Positions 63,588 through 64,000 of a DNA stretch of 64,000 nucleotides are shown here, piece after piece (within the stretch, counting starts at the first letter, position 1; each line of letters opens with the position of its first letter). The position numbers were made by a program, and so were the translations under genes. The DNA is from Nocardioides nematodiphilus (GTDB taxonomy: Bacteria > Actinomycetota > Actinomycetes > Propionibacteriales > Nocardioidaceae). The stretch lies in assembly GCF_020216525.1 (NCBI RefSeq), contig NZ_JAIWOY010000006.1, positions 1 through 64,000 on the forward strand, in the 5' to 3' direction. Below the pieces are notes generated by a model. The model was not told the origin of the DNA. It did no database searches and saw only the letters and a program-made list of their open reading frames with translations.

Positions 63588-64000
63588 ATGTCGAAGGCCT
63601 ACGCCGATCGCGAGATCTGGTTCTTCACCGGTAGCCAGGAGCTTTACGGCCCCGAGACCCTGGAGCAGGTCGCCCAGCAGTCGCAGGAGGTCGCGGCCAC
63701 GCTCGACGCCGCCGACGGCGTCCCGGCGAAGATCGTCTGGAAGCCGGTCCTCAAGGACTCCGCCTCCATCCGGCGCGCGATGCTCGACGCCAACGCCGAC
63801 GACAACGTCCTCGGCGTGATCACCTGGATGCACACCTTCAGCCCGGCCAAGATGTGGATCGCCGGCCTCGACGCGCTGCGCAAGCCGCTGCTGCACCTGC
63901 ACACCCAGGCCAACGTCGAGCTGCCCTGGGACAGCATCGACTTCGACTTCATGAACCTCAACCAGGCCGCCCACGGCGACCGGGAGTACGCCTACATCGC
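63588..64000 (+). CDS. araA: L-arabinose isomerase, N-terminal part (runs off the window)
   Basis: The first 137 codons of an enzyme converting L-arabinose to L-ribulose. The start [20 protein letters not shown], the segment [19 protein letters not shown] and [20 protein letters not shown] match the family N-terminus; AAGGAGAC lies 7 nt upstream. The remaining two thirds, including the metal site, lie beyond the window end. It is the third gene of an ara operon with the order kinase, araD, araA. Confidence 0.96.
   Translation, partial: MSKAYADREIWFFTGSQELYGPETLEQVAQQSQEVAATLDAADGVPAKIVWKPVLKDSASIRRAMLDANADDNVLGVITWMHTFSPAKMWIAGLDALRKPLLHLHTQANVELPWDSIDFDFMNLNQAAHGDREYAYI

Overview
The window is a continuous piece of a high-GC actinobacterial chromosome. 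Mycothiol-dependent formaldehyde detoxification (mscR), F420 cofactor synthesis (fbiC), monomeric NADP isocitrate dehydrogenase and the gene order pcrA / M23 peptidase / sucCD / DUF6350 / purN / purH / folD / DUF3017 all point to Actinomycetes. Codon use and gene content look most like Nocardioides and relatives; this is an inference from family knowledge, not a database match. I see no prophage, insertion sequence, tRNA or CRISPR array.

Layout. 1-111: the 3' end of a 5S rRNA and its terminator close an rRNA operon. 136-9080 (minus strand): an MBL hydrolase coupled to mscR, a zinc-ribbon SDR, a GPGG small membrane protein, a DUF5709 protein, an MMPL transporter and fbiC. 9287-13498: a regulator divergent from fbiC, an F420-type LLM oxidoreductase, a DUF6328 protein, a left-handed beta-helix protein and a glycerophosphodiesterase. 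13501-18223: a 70-bp hairpin, a PspC membrane operon divergent from a PspC-fused histidine kinase and its LuxR-type regulator, then a GAF-GGDEF protein. 18273-24708: pcrA, two opposed 22-nt repeat arrays, an M23 peptidase and sucCD. 24724-27973: an accessory sigma-factor block with a SigE-like sigma, a membrane partner and a sigma-membrane-sensor fusion. 28080-33717: DUF6350, purN, a ZTP riboswitch with purH-folD, DUF3017 and a lipoprotein.

33793-43301: aquaporin, icd with a palindromic operator at its promoter, an SgcJ-like protein with a SnoaL-type ECF sigma factor, DUF3224, an epimerase-like protein, a drug-exporter operon carrying its own MerR regulator, and a TetR. 43436-52219: a catabolic block with P450, aldehyde dehydrogenase, TetR, a large/small acyl-CoA dehydrogenase pair, a CoA ligase and an acyl-CoA thioesterase. 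52325-59983: a single-chain ABC exporter with one degenerate ATP site, an MFS permease, trpS, a 2H phosphoesterase and a YihY protein. 60083-64000: an L-arabinose operon (LacI regulator, operator, kinase, araD, partial araA).

Two themes cross the window. Many genes appear to be leaderless, with a TANNNT box 6-8 nt before the start codon. Palindromic operator candidates sit at several metabolic promoters (icd, the acyl-CoA dehydrogenase operon, the MerR exporter and the ara operon). The least familiar parts are the sigma/sensor block (24.7-28.0 kb) and the opposed 22-nt arrays (20.7-21.0 kb).
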